Below are positions 25,528-34,834 of a stretch of 54,150 nt of DNA, piece by piece. Both the position numbers and the translations under genes were made by a program. The stretch lies in contig JAIYCS010000030.1 of the NCBI GenBank assembly GCA_027487895.1, positions 1 to 54,150 of the forward strand, written 5' to 3'. The notes beneath the pieces were generated by a model. That model saw only the letters and a list, made by a program, of their open reading frames with translations. It did not search any database and had not been told where the DNA came from. Origin of the DNA: Sediminibacterium sp. (lineage in GTDB: Bacteria; Bacteroidota; Bacteroidia; Chitinophagales; Chitinophagaceae). Position 1 is the first letter of the stretch, and each line of letters opens with the position of its first letter.

Positions 25528-27045
25528 ATGAAATTTTTAAGTCCTGCCATATCCCGACTTGCCTTATTAAGAATAGCACACATTGAAAGATGGGTAGCAA
25601 ATCCTGTTGCAACGCAAAGGGAAGTATTACAAGATTTAGTGACGCATGGACAGTACACTGCCTTTGGTAGAAAATATGGTTTCAACGAAATATTTAATAT
25701 TCGAAAATTTAAAGAAGCCGTTCCCATCAGCGAATACGAAGACCTGAAACCCTTTATTGATAAGCTTTTTGAAGGTGAAGAGCAAATGTTGTGGAACACG
25801 CCTGTTAAGTGGTTTGCAAAAAGTAGCGGCACCACTTCAGACAAAAGTAAATTCATTCCTATCACCGAAGAAAGTTTAGAAAATTGTCATTACCAAGCCG
25901 CAAAAGATGTACTCGCGCTGTATTACAAATTTAATAATGATAGTGATTTACTAACTGGCAAAGGACTTGTGATTGGCGGAAGTCATCAAATAAGTAAAAT
26001 CAACGAAGAGATAAGTGTTGGTGATCTAAGTGCGGTACTTCTTCAAAATACACCCATGTGGGCCAACTGGATTCGCACTCCAGAATTATCCATTGCACTG
26101 ATGGATGAGTGGGAATCAAAAATTGAACAATTAGCACAATCTACTATTGAAGAAAATGTAACTTCTATTTCTGGTGTTCCCACTTGGACACTTATACTCA
26201 TCAAAAGAATTTTAGAAATTACCGGGAAGCAAACTTTAAAAGAAGTATGGCCTAGTTTAGAATTATATATTCATGGTGGCGTTTCTTTTACGCCTTACAA
26301 AGAACAATTTCAAAAACTAATTGGACCTGGTTGCACCTATCTTGAAATGTACAATGCATCGGAAGGTTTTTTTGCTGCACAAGATGATCCAACTGTAGAA
26401 GGCATGCTTTTGTTTTTAGACCATGGTATTTTTTATGAGTTTATGCCCACCGAAGAATATGGTAAAGAAAAACCTCGCACCATTGGACTTGACAAAGTAG
26501 AACTTGGTAAAAATTATGCGCTCGTTATTAGTACCAATGGGGGTTTATGGCGCTATTTAGTGGGTGACACCATCAAATTTACGAGTCTTGCTCCCTTCCG
26601 AATTGTGGTAACAGGAAGACTCAAACAATTCATCAACGCCTTTGGCGAAGAAGTGATGGTCGATAATACGGACAAAGCCATTGCAGCAGCAGCAGCAAGC
26701 ACCGGACTTGTGGTTAAAGATTATACGGCGGCACCCATCTATTTTGGGGATCAAAACCAAGGCGCACACGAATGGCTCATCGAATTTGAAAACAAACCTG
26801 AAAACCTAACGGCCTTTACAACCACTCTAGACCAAAACTTAAAACTAGTGAATAGCGACTATGAAGCTAAACGCTATAAAGACATCGCACTTGGGCTTCC
26901 AAAAGTCACCGCCCTTCCGGAGGGATTGTTTCATGCATGGCTTAAAAACAAAGGAAAACTTGGGGGGCAACATAAAGTGCCAAGACTCAGCAACGACCGC
27001 AGGTACATCGATGAATTATTGTTGCTTTTACAACAATATGCATAG
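25528..27045 (+). CDS. GH3 (auxin-responsive promoter) family protein, acyl-adenylate forming
   Basis: 505 residues. The segment FAKSSGTTSDKSKFIP is the ATP/AMP motif 1 of GH3 enzymes. YIHGGVSFTPY and YLEMYNASEGFFA correspond to motif 2 and the acyl/AMP region, and LWRYLVGD to motif 3. Plant GH3 proteins link amino acids to carboxylic acids such as auxin or jasmonate. Bacteroidota carry this family widely with no settled substrate. It follows lptB by 5 nt and is followed by a FabG-like reductase 35 nt later. A role in acyl-chain or envelope lipid metabolism is only inferred from that context. Confidence 0.87.
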   Translation: MKFLSPAISRLALLRIAHIERWVANPVATQREVLQDLVTHGQYTAFGRKYGFNEIFNIRKFKEAVPISEYEDLKPFIDKLFEGEEQMLWNTPVKWFAKSSGTTSDKSKFIPITEESLENCHYQAAKDVLALYYKFNNDSDLLTGKGLVIGGSHQISKINEEISVGDLSAVLLQNTPMWANWIRTPELSIALMDEWESKIEQLAQSTIEENVTSISGVPTWTLILIKRILEITGKQTLKEVWPSLELYIHGGVSFTPYKEQFQKLIGPGCTYLEMYNASEGFFAAQDDPTVEGMLLFLDHGIFYEFMPTEEYGKEKPRTIGLDKVELGKNYALVISTNGGLWRYLVGDTIKFTSLAPFRIVVTGRLKQFINAFGEEVMVDNTDKAIAAAAASTGLVVKDYTAAPIYFGDQNQGAHEWLIEFENKPENLTAFTTTLDQNLKLVNSDYEAKRYKDIALGLPKVTALPEGLFHAWLKNKGKLGGQHKVPRLSNDRRYIDELLLLLQQYA

Positions 27046-27080
27046 CTAAAATTCGTTTTACATATCTATAATTACTGGAT

Positions 27081-27836
27081 ATGAAATTACTCGCAGGAAA
27101 AGTCTCAATCGTAACAGGAGCAGCTCGTGGAATTGGTGCGGCCATCGCATTAAAATTAGCAGAACAAGGAAGCCATATCGCATTCACCTACGTAAGTAGT
27201 GGAAGTGCCGAAAAGGCTGCAGCACTAGTAGCACAGATCGAAGCGCTAGGTGTTAAAGCAAAGGCATATCAGAGCAATGCAGGTATTTTTGAAGAGTGCG
27301 AAACCTTTGTAAATGATGTAGTTGCAACATTTGGTACGGTAGATATTTGCGTAAACAATGCAGGTATTTCAAAAGATAATTTACTGCTTCGCATGAATGC
27401 AGAACAGTGGGATGAAGTGATGGACACCAACCTAAAGAGTGTCTTTAATATGACCAAGCAGGTTATCAAACCCATGATGAAGGCGAGATCAGGTAGCATC
27501 ATCAATATGAGTTCTATTATTGGTATTAGAGGCAATGCAGGCCAAAGTAGTTATGCAGCAAGTAAAGCAGGCATTATAGGATTTACAAAATCAGTAGCCC
27601 TAGAACTTGGCAGTCGAAATATTAGATGCAACGCCATCGCTCCGGGTTTTGTTGAAACCGATATGACCCATTATTTGAAAGAAGGGGAAGCCGCTACTGC
27701 TTTTTTAAGTAAAATACCACTGGGCAGGTTTGGTAAAGCAGAGGAAATTGCCAACACCACCCTATTTTTAGCAAGTGATATGAGCTCCTATGTTACCGGA
27801 CAGGTCATTAGCGCCTGTGGCGGACTCAATATCTAA
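27081..27836 (+). CDS. fabG: 3-oxoacyl-[acyl-carrier-protein] reductase
   Basis: 251 residues. TGAARGIGAAIA is the NADP-binding glycine motif, CVNNAG the structural NNAG, and the serine at MSSIIG plus YAASK are the catalytic Ser-Tyr-Lys. The segment IRCNAIAPGFVETDMT is very typical of FabG. It reduces 3-oxoacyl-ACP to 3-hydroxyacyl-ACP in fatty acid synthesis. Many SDRs look alike, so the exact substrate is inferred from overall similarity. It follows the GH3-like gene and may share its transcript. Confidence 0.82.
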   Translation: MKLLAGKVSIVTGAARGIGAAIALKLAEQGSHIAFTYVSSGSAEKAAALVAQIEALGVKAKAYQSNAGIFEECETFVNDVVATFGTVDICVNNAGISKDNLLLRMNAEQWDEVMDTNLKSVFNMTKQVIKPMMKARSGSIINMSSIIGIRGNAGQSSYAASKAGIIGFTKSVALELGSRNIRCNAIAPGFVETDMTHYLKEGEAATAFLSKIPLGRFGKAEEIANTTLFLASDMSSYVTGQVISACGGLNI

Positions 27837-27905
27837 ATAAAGCATTGATTGTCATGATGTTGTCAAACAAAGCCTATAAACATGTTAAACCTTTTAACAC
27901 GCCAA

Positions 27906-27933
27906 TTGTTGTAAACCTCGGACATTATATTTG
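27906..27933 (+). promoter_or_regulatory. Putative promoter of the small secreted-protein gene
   Basis: TTG (27906-27908), 17-nt spacer, TATATTTG (27926-27933, exact TAnnTTTG). It ends 9 nt before the ATG at 27943. Confidence 0.6.
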
Positions 27934-27942
27934 TACCTAAGC

Positions 27943-28248
27943 ATGAAGCGAAATTTAATCAATATCATTTTAATGGGGGTACTCCTAATTCAGGTGTTAC
28001 CGGCTCGTGAAATTGGCAAAATGCTATTTGACAACCAGCTAAATGAAGAAATTAACTGTTCGGGTACAACGGTTAAAGAATTGAGTAAATGCAACGACGC
28101 CACCCTGGACAACCAAGACCCTGTTTTGCATTACGCCACGAACCTGCACAATGGTTTAACAACTTCATTTGCAGCATTTCAAACTATTTTACCGGTTTAT
28201 CACAGCAGTGATGTTCCGGTTCCGCCGCCTAACAAGTTATTTGTATAA
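27943..28248 (+). CDS. Small secreted or membrane-tethered hypothetical protein
   Basis: 101 residues. The first about 22 residues are a hydrophobic signal or anchor (IILMGVLLIQVLPA). They are followed by REIGKMLFDNQLNEEINC, a pattern I associate with small Bacteroidota proteins near metal or ion transporters, though I cannot name the family. There are two cysteines (C42, C53) and a proline-rich C-terminus PVPPPNKLFV. It has its own strong-looking promoter and lies 51 nt upstream of the SulP/carbonic anhydrase/exporter run, so it may belong to that system. An alternative TTG start at 27931 lies inside the -7 element and is rejected. Confidence 0.65.
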   Translation: MKRNLINIILMGVLLIQVLPAREIGKMLFDNQLNEEINCSGTTVKELSKCNDATLDNQDPVLHYATNLHNGLTTSFAAFQTILPVYHSSDVPVPPPNKLFV

Positions 28249-28299
28249 GCGCATCCGCTCATTCAAATAGATTAACTTGGATTTTATCAAAAATAATAA

Positions 28300-29856
28300 A
28301 TGAAAAAATTTTACGCGCATTTAGGTGACAACCTTTCTGCATCAATCGTAGTACTACTTGTAGCACTGCCACTTTGTGTTGGTATTGCCCTTGCATCTGG
28401 TACACCCATTTTTTCAGGTATTATAGCAGGTATTATTGGAGGCATTGTGGTTGGTCAATTAAGTGGATCACAGTTAAGTGTTTCAGGACCTGCAGCTAGT
28501 TTAACTTTTGTGGTTTCTGCCATGATCTTAAAACTAGGTAGTTTCGAAACTTTTTTATTGGCGGTTGTAATTGCGGGTGTCTTTCAAATACTATTTGGTT
28601 TTTTAAAAGGAGGTATTGTTGGGGATTATATTCCTAATGCTGTAATTAAAGGAATGGTAGCAGCCATCGGAATCATTTTAATGATGAAACAAATTCCGCA
28701 CTTACTAGGTTATGATGCGGATTTTGAAGGAGATGAATCATTTTTACAAGACGATCACAACAACACCATCACAACCATTTTAACCGCATTAAATTTTTTA
28801 ACCCCGATGTCAGTGGTAATTGGTTTAGTATCTATTATCATTTTGATATTCTGGGAAAAAATGAGTGTTACTAACCAAAAATGGATGCGCTTCATTCCGG
28901 GACCACTGGTTGTGGTTCTTGTTTCAGTGTTATTAAATGTATTTGGCTCTAGCATAATTGGCACAAACCCGCTTGAACAAAAACACTTGGTGTCACTTCC
29001 CATGGCAAATAACATTCAAGAATTTGCTTCATTTTTTACATTCCCAAACTTTCAGCAAATTATAATTCCAGAAGTTTGGTTAGCCGGATTTATGTTAGCG
29101 GTAATAGCATCACTTGAAACACTTTTAGGAATAGAAGCAGTAGACAAATTAGATCCACTCAAAAGAGTAACTCCTTCAAACAAAGAATTAAATGCGCAGG
29201 GGGTTGGTAATATTATTTCAGGTCTCATTGGAGGACTTCCTATCACTTCAGTGATTGTAAGAAGTTCTGCAAATGTTAACGCAGGAGGTAAAACAAAACA
29301 ATCAACCATTTTTCATGGTGTGCTATTACTCATTTGTGTTATTTTGATTCCATCTTTACTCAATAAAATACCCTTGAGTGCTATTGCGGCTATACTCATA
29401 GTAACGGGTTATAAAATAGCAAAGTTGAGTTTGTTCAAAGAATTATTTCAAAAAGGAATTCACCAATTCATTCCTTTTTGTGTCACTATTATTGCCATTT
29501 TATTTAGCAACCTATTATATGGGGTTGCTATTGGAATTATTGTCAGTATTTTTTTCATTATCCGTGGAAATTTCAAATCCGCTATCATCATGATTCAGGA
29601 TAATGATAAATATCTTATTCGATTTAGAAAAGATATTACGTTTTTGAATAAAGCAATTATTAAACAAAAATTAGAGTCGCTTCCTATTGATTCTTTCGTT
29701 TTAATTGATGTTAAAAAAGCAGATTTTATTGATAAAGACGTCATTGATGAAATAAATGATTTTTTATGCCATATACATTTAAAAAATATTTCAGTTAGCT
29801 TTAGTTTACACGAATACAACCCCAACCATTTGCTCATTAATTATTCGAAAAGATGA
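28300..29856 (+). CDS. SulP family anion transporter with C-terminal STAS domain
   Basis: 518 residues. The N-terminus has VALPLCVGIALASGTPIF and GSQLSVSGPAASLTF, the conserved anion-site region of SLC26/SulP transporters. About 10-14 helices follow. ASLETLLGIEAVDKLDP and a short STAS domain in roughly the last 90 residues complete the family layout. Because its stop overlaps the start of a beta-carbonic anhydrase by 4 nt (ATGA), bicarbonate is the likely substrate, as for BicA-type proteins. This is inference from context. Confidence 0.88.
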   Translation: MKKFYAHLGDNLSASIVVLLVALPLCVGIALASGTPIFSGIIAGIIGGIVVGQLSGSQLSVSGPAASLTFVVSAMILKLGSFETFLLAVVIAGVFQILFGFLKGGIVGDYIPNAVIKGMVAAIGIILMMKQIPHLLGYDADFEGDESFLQDDHNNTITTILTALNFLTPMSVVIGLVSIIILIFWEKMSVTNQKWMRFIPGPLVVVLVSVLLNVFGSSIIGTNPLEQKHLVSLPMANNIQEFASFFTFPNFQQIIIPEVWLAGFMLAVIASLETLLGIEAVDKLDPLKRVTPSNKELNAQGVGNIISGLIGGLPITSVIVRSSANVNAGGKTKQSTIFHGVLLLICVILIPSLLNKIPLSAIAAILIVTGYKIAKLSLFKELFQKGIHQFIPFCVTIIAILFSNLLYGVAIGIIVSIFFIIRGNFKSAIIMIQDNDKYLIRFRKDITFLNKAIIKQKLESLPIDSFVLIDVKKADFIDKDVIDEINDFLCHIHLKNISVSFSLHEYNPNHLLINYSKR

Positions 29857-30488
29857 AAATATACGAAAAGTTACTTTTAGAAAATAAAGCATGGGCAGAA
29901 GAACGTAAGCTTGATGATCCCGGTTTTTTTTCCAGACTTTCAGAAATTCAAACACCTGATTTTTTGTGGATTGGTTGCAGCGATAGCCGTGTGCCTGCCA
30001 ATGAAATAACAAATACGCAGCCTGGAGAAATATTCGTTCATAGAAACATTGCCAACATGGTAGTACACACCGATGTTAATTTATTGAGTGTGCTAGATTA
30101 TGCTGTTACCTACTTAAAAGTAAAACATGTTATTGTTTGTGGCCATTATGGATGTGGTGGCGTTAAAGCTGCCATGTCTAACCATAGCTACAATAAAATA
30201 TTAAACATGTGGCTTAAAAATATTAAAGATGTGTACCGGTTTCATAAAACGGAACTAGATACACTCACAAATGAAGAAAACAAATTTGACCGTCTAGTAG
30301 AGCTCAACGTTCAAGAGCAGGTATTGCAATTATCTAAAACTTCCATTATACAAAAAGCTTGGCAAAATGAACAAAGACCACACTTGCATGGTTGGGTGTA
30401 CGGTTTAAAAGATGGTATTATCAAACCCGTTTTTGAAATGGAAGCTTGTTCAGAAATAGACCCTTTATATAAATATGATGACTTATAA
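29853..30488 (+). CDS. can: Beta-class carbonic anhydrase
   Basis: 211 residues. WIGCSDSRVPANEI gives zinc ligand C42 and the Asp-Arg dyad D44/R46; GHYGCGG gives H98 and C101. All catalytic positions are present. It interconverts CO2 and bicarbonate in the cytoplasm. It overlaps the SulP gene by 4 nt and the ABC transporter gene by 14 nt, so the genes are translationally coupled. Together with SulP it would supply or remove bicarbonate. The link to the downstream exporter is unexplained. Confidence 0.94.
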   Translation: MKIYEKLLLENKAWAEERKLDDPGFFSRLSEIQTPDFLWIGCSDSRVPANEITNTQPGEIFVHRNIANMVVHTDVNLLSVLDYAVTYLKVKHVIVCGHYGCGGVKAAMSNHSYNKILNMWLKNIKDVYRFHKTELDTLTNEENKFDRLVELNVQEQVLQLSKTSIIQKAWQNEQRPHLHGWVYGLKDGIIKPVFEMEACSEIDPLYKYDDL

Positions 30489-32157
30489 GAAAATTTCACC
30501 GATTGTTGCTGCTAGAAAATTAGTAGCGGTTTTACAGCTAGACAAAAAAGAAGTGTCAGCTATTTACATTTATGCTATACTAGCTGGTCTGGTTCAACTT
30601 GTTACGCCACTGGGCATACAAAGTATAATCGGATTTGTAATGGCGGGAGCGCTATCCACATCCATAGTGGTCTTAATCGCTGTGGTTGTATTGGGCGTCT
30701 TCTTAAATGGCCTTTTTCAAATCAGGCAACTACAGATTATAGAAAAAATCAAGCAAAAGATTTATACCAGAGACGCTTTGAGCTTTGCACAAAAAATACC
30801 TCATTTGAATCTAGAAAAATTAGATAATTATTATTTGCCCGAACTAGTCAATCGATTTTTTGACACCATCAATCTTCAAAAAGGTATCGAGAAAATTTTA
30901 TTAGAAATTCCAGCTGCTTTTATTCAAATTTTATTTGGTATCATTTTACTATCGCTTTATCATCCCATTTTTATTGCATTTGGTATTGTTTTAGTATTGC
31001 TCCTATACATCATTTTAGCTACAACACTTCCTAAAGGTTTTACCAAAAGCTTATTAGCCAGTGATTATAAATACAAAACTGCAGGCTGGCTTCAAGAATT
31101 AGCTAGGGTTGTTAAAACATTTAAATATGGCGAAAAAACATCTCTTCACATAGAAAAAACAGACGATTTAGTAAGCAACTATTTAGTAGCTAGAACAAGT
31201 TATTTCAAAATTCTGTTAACTCAATTTTGGAGTCTTGTAGTTTTCAAAATTATCATTACAGCTGCCATGTTAATTGTTGGGGTTTACCTACTTCTCAATC
31301 AGCAAATCAACATTGGGCAATTTATCGCGGCAGATATTGTGATTTTAGCTGTAATTAGTTCTGTAGAAAAATTAATACAAACATTAGACAAAGCATATGA
31401 TACCTTAACGGCCATTGAAAAATTAGATAAAATAAAAAGTGCCGAACTAGAAAGTGCAGGTAGTGAAAAAATCACTACTAATAATGGAATTAAAATTGAT
31501 TTTAAAAACGTTAGTTTCAGTTATCCAAATGGAAAATCGGTTTTAAATGATGTAAACATTGATATTAAGGAAGGAGAAAAAGTATTGATTGTAGGAAATT
31601 CTGGGTCTGGAAAATCAACTTTACTTCGCTTGCTCACAGGAACATTTACCAACTTTACAGGATCTATTAGAATTAATAATATAGCACTTGGTAGTTATTC
31701 AATCGACTCGCTTAGATCCAATACAGGCGTTCTTATTAGTCAACAAGATATTTTTCAGGGAACCATTAGAGATAATGTTACCATGGGCGATAGTAGCATC
31801 ACCAACGATGATTTGTATAATATTACAAAAATTACTGGCTTAGAATCATTTGTTGAAGAATTAGAAATTGGTTTTGATACAGTTATTGACCCCGCAGGTA
31901 AAAAGCTTCCAGAAAAAATTAAACAAGGTGTACTATTAGCCAGAGCACTATTAAGTAAAAAAAGTTTGATGCTGTTAGAAAACCCTTTTGATGGTATAGA
32001 AAAAGATACCATTGAAAACGTCAAAGCTTTAATGGCAAAATCAGAAAACACGACCATGCTTGTAACGGCTGCTAGCCATTCAAACGATGAAATTTTTGAT
32101 AAAATTATTTATCTAGAAAATGGATCTGTTCTTTCAGTTCAAAGTAAAAATAAGTAA
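30475..32157 (+). CDS. ABC transporter (exporter type) with degenerate nucleotide-binding domain
   Basis: 560 residues: a six-helix exporter membrane domain (about 25-310) and an ATPase domain (about 338-560). No peptidase C39 domain is present. Walker A GNSGSGKST (374-382) and the Q-loop ISQQD are normal. The signature, expected as LSGGQ, reads LPEKI (478-482). Walker B ends in LLENP, with E502/N503 in place of Asp-Glu, so the catalytic Glu is lost. The H-loop reads TAAS, with Ala instead of His at 532. ATP can probably bind but turnover by the usual mechanism is doubtful. With HlyD and TolC partners downstream it looks like a type I secretion-like exporter. Confidence 0.87.
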   Translation: MMTYKKISPIVAARKLVAVLQLDKKEVSAIYIYAILAGLVQLVTPLGIQSIIGFVMAGALSTSIVVLIAVVVLGVFLNGLFQIRQLQIIEKIKQKIYTRDALSFAQKIPHLNLEKLDNYYLPELVNRFFDTINLQKGIEKILLEIPAAFIQILFGIILLSLYHPIFIAFGIVLVLLLYIILATTLPKGFTKSLLASDYKYKTAGWLQELARVVKTFKYGEKTSLHIEKTDDLVSNYLVARTSYFKILLTQFWSLVVFKIIITAAMLIVGVYLLLNQQINIGQFIAADIVILAVISSVEKLIQTLDKAYDTLTAIEKLDKIKSAELESAGSEKITTNNGIKIDFKNVSFSYPNGKSVLNDVNIDIKEGEKVLIVGNSGSGKSTLLRLLTGTFTNFTGSIRINNIALGSYSIDSLRSNTGVLISQQDIFQGTIRDNVTMGDSSITNDDLYNITKITGLESFVEELEIGFDTVIDPAGKKLPEKIKQGVLLARALLSKKSLMLLENPFDGIEKDTIENVKALMAKSENTTMLVTAASHSNDEIFDKIIYLENGSVLSVQSKNK

Positions 32158-32159
32158 TA

Positions 32160-33452
32160 ATGAAAGCGTATAACAATATTTATCAAATAGAGAAAGAAAA
32201 TAGAATAACAAGGGTATTTGTTATTCTATTAATTGTCATGATTGTCATCCTATTTTTACCATGGACACAAAATATTAGGGCTAAAGGTAGTATCACAACA
32301 CTTCAACAAGAACAAAGAAGACAGGAAGTAAACACCATCATTGCCGGTAAAGTAGTAAAGTGGTGGGTTAAAGAAGGGGATGCCATCAAAGCAGGTGATA
32401 CCATCATGCAATTAAGCGAGGTGAAGGTAGAATATCTAGATCCATTATTATTGGATAAGATGAAAGCGCAAATACAAGCCAAAGCTGCAGCAATAGAAGG
32501 CTATACCAGAAAAGGTGAAATGGCAAGTAAGCAAGAACGCGCTCTAGCTGAGCTTCAGCTCATTAAATTAGATCAGCTTAAAATCAAACAACAACAGTTA
32601 CAGCTAAAACTAGTATCAGATAGTATGGAATTGGTTGCGCAAATCAATGAATTACAGGTTACAAAAAGACAAATTGATGCAGCTAAAAACATGTTGGATA
32701 GTGGTGTAATTTCACTAGTAGATTTTGAAAGAAGAAAAGTGAATTATCAAAATGCTTCTGCCAAAAAAATAGCAGCCGAAAATAAATATGCGCAGTCAAA
32801 GCAAGAAACACTTGCTTTATTATTTGAACAAAGTAGCATTTTACAAGACTACAACGACAAAATTGCAAAAGTTAACGGCGATAGATTTACAGCTAGTGCA
32901 GACCAGGCGATTGGCATGGGTGATCTTGCAAAGCTTGAAAATAATTATGCCAACTACGATGTAAGAAATAAACTTTACTACATCATAGCCCCACAAACGG
33001 GACAAATTACCAAAGCAAAAAAAGCCGGTATTGGTGAGTACGTAAAAGAAGGTGAGATGATTGTTGAAATTGTTCCAAGAGATATCAAATATGCTGTAGA
33101 GCTGTTTATTGATCCAATGGACCTTCCCCTAATCAGTAAAGGTCAAAAAGTGCGTTTTATTTTTGATGGATTTCCGGCTATTGTATTTAGTGGATGGCCT
33201 AACAGTTCCTATGGAACATTTGGGGGTGTTATCACTGTTGTTGAAAATGGTATTAGCGAAAATGGAAAATTCAGGGTTTTAGTTTCGGAAGATTATTCTG
33301 ATACACCATGGCCTAAACAATTAAAATTTGGTGGCGGTGCAAATGGTATCGCACTATTAAAAGACGTTAGTATTGGTTACGAATTATGGCGAAACATTAA
33401 CGGTTTCCCTCCAGAATATTATCAAGCACAAGTTGAAAAGTCGAAAAAATGA
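32160..33452 (+). CDS. HlyD-family membrane fusion protein (periplasmic adaptor)
   Basis: 430 residues. One N-terminal helix (about 18-36) precedes a lipoyl-like half-motif (IIAGKVVKWWVKEGDAIKAG). A long coiled-coil hairpin spans about 95-240, rich in Gln/Lys/Leu. The second lipoyl half has IIAPQTGQITKAKKAGIGEY, and a beta-barrel part follows (about 300-430). It would link the inner-membrane ABC protein to the outer-membrane channel. It starts 2 nt after the ABC gene and overlaps the TolC gene by 4 nt (ATGA). Confidence 0.9.
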   Translation: MKAYNNIYQIEKENRITRVFVILLIVMIVILFLPWTQNIRAKGSITTLQQEQRRQEVNTIIAGKVVKWWVKEGDAIKAGDTIMQLSEVKVEYLDPLLLDKMKAQIQAKAAAIEGYTRKGEMASKQERALAELQLIKLDQLKIKQQQLQLKLVSDSMELVAQINELQVTKRQIDAAKNMLDSGVISLVDFERRKVNYQNASAKKIAAENKYAQSKQETLALLFEQSSILQDYNDKIAKVNGDRFTASADQAIGMGDLAKLENNYANYDVRNKLYYIIAPQTGQITKAKKAGIGEYVKEGEMIVEIVPRDIKYAVELFIDPMDLPLISKGQKVRFIFDGFPAIVFSGWPNSSYGTFGGVITVVENGISENGKFRVLVSEDYSDTPWPKQLKFGGGANGIALLKDVSIGYELWRNINGFPPEYYQAQVEKSKK

Positions 33453-34834
33453 GGTATCTAAAACAAATAATATTCCTACTATTTATATGCTCCAAGGGAT
33501 TTGGTCAGCAACTTAGCTATAACGAGTTTATAGATCAAGTTAAAAAAAACCATCCCCTAAGTAAACAAGCTTCAATTGTTGTAGATAAGGCAAGCGCCGA
33601 TGCTATGATTGCTCGGTCAAACTTTGACCCCACTATTGGTTTTCAATCAGACATGAAAACCTTTGATGGGAAAAATTATTTCAATTATCAGAATACAGAA
33701 TTAAAAATTCCTACTTGGGCTGGTATAGATATTAGCACTGGCATAGAAAGTAATAAAGGACAATTTCTAAATAGTGAGGTTTCCAAGGGACAAAGTAGCT
33801 ACCTAGGAATTAGCGTACCTGTAATTAAAAACTTAGTGATTGATAGGCGTAGAGCTGCGGTATTACAAGCAAAAAATTTAATCTTAGCTAGTGAGCAAGA
33901 GAAACAATCAATTGTCAATAATCTCCTATTAGATGCCAGTTTACAATATTGGAAGTGGGCGGCACAGTACCAATTGTTAAAATTATACAATCAATATGTT
34001 ATTACGTCTAACAATAGATTTAACATCACAAAAATTGCTTTTAACAACGGAGAAAGAGCCTCGCTAGATACACTTGAAGCACTTACACAATTACAACAAT
34101 TAAAAATTTTAGAAAACAATGCTGAATTGCTTTTCACAAATGCAGGCATTGAATTATCTTATTTTTTGTGGGATAATCAGGATAGTGCCTTACAATTGAG
34201 TCCTACAATGATTCCTGACACACTCGATAGCAAAAAAATTTCTATTGAAAATGCAATTGGAGACTTAATTAGTTTATCCATTTTACAAAACCCAGAAGTA
34301 CGTGCTTATGAGTATAAAATAAACAACTTACTCATTGAAAAGAAATTAAAATTTCAGTCACTGCTTCCAATGTTAAATGTTAAGTCAAACATTTTAAACC
34401 AAAACTATAACGTCTTTAAAGACGCTGGCGCACAGTTTTACCAAAACAACTATAAGTTTGGTGTAGATTTTAAAATGCCTTTGTTTTTGAGAGAAGGTCG
34501 TGGCGAATACAGAAAAGCAAAACTAAAAATTGAAGAAACAAACTTAGCTTTTGCAGCAAAAAAAATAGAGGTTCAAAACAAGGTTAAAACATACAGTAAC
34601 GAGAATATTTTCCTTAAAAATCAGTTGGAAACATTATTTGTCATTAACAATAATACCAATTCCTTACTAAAAGGTGAGCTTATTAAATTTTATAATGGAG
34701 ATAGCAACTTATTTGTCGTAAACGCCAGGGAAAATAAAGTAATTGAAACTGCAGAGAAACTCATTTCTCTGCAGTTCAAAATTGTAAAATCGTATTACGG
34801 ACTTAAATGGGCTAGTGGTACTATTAATCAATAA
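33449..34834 (+). CDS. TolC-family outer-membrane channel
   Basis: 461 residues with a signal peptide (about 1-19, ending GFGQ). The pattern is two repeats of coiled-coil helices and beta segments typical of Tol[17 protein letters not shown] opens the first, and [21 protein letters not shown] the second. It overlaps the HlyD gene start by 4 nt, so ABC, HlyD and TolC proteins are made as a set. Its last 11 nt overlap tail-to-tail with the convergent BNR protein gene (34824-34834). The exported substrate is not evident. Confidence 0.9.
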   Translation: MRYLKQIIFLLFICSKGFGQQLSYNEFIDQVKKNHPLSKQASIVVDKASADAMIARSNFDPTIGFQSDMKTFDGKNYFNYQNTELKIPTWAGIDISTGIESNKGQFLNSEVSKGQSSYLGISVPVIKNLVIDRRRAAVLQAKNLILASEQEKQSIVNNLLLDASLQYWKWAAQYQLLKLYNQYVITSNNRFNITKIAFNNGERASLDTLEALTQLQQLKILENNAELLFTNAGIELSYFLWDNQDSALQLSPTMIPDTLDSKKISIENAIGDLISLSILQNPEVRAYEYKINNLLIEKKLKFQSLLPMLNVKSNILNQNYNVFKDAGAQFYQNNYKFGVDFKMPLFLREGRGEYRKAKLKIEETNLAFAAKKIEVQNKVKTYSNENIFLKNQLETLFVINNNTNSLLKGELIKFYNGDSNLFVVNARENKVIETAEKLISLQFKIVKSYYGLKWASGTINQ

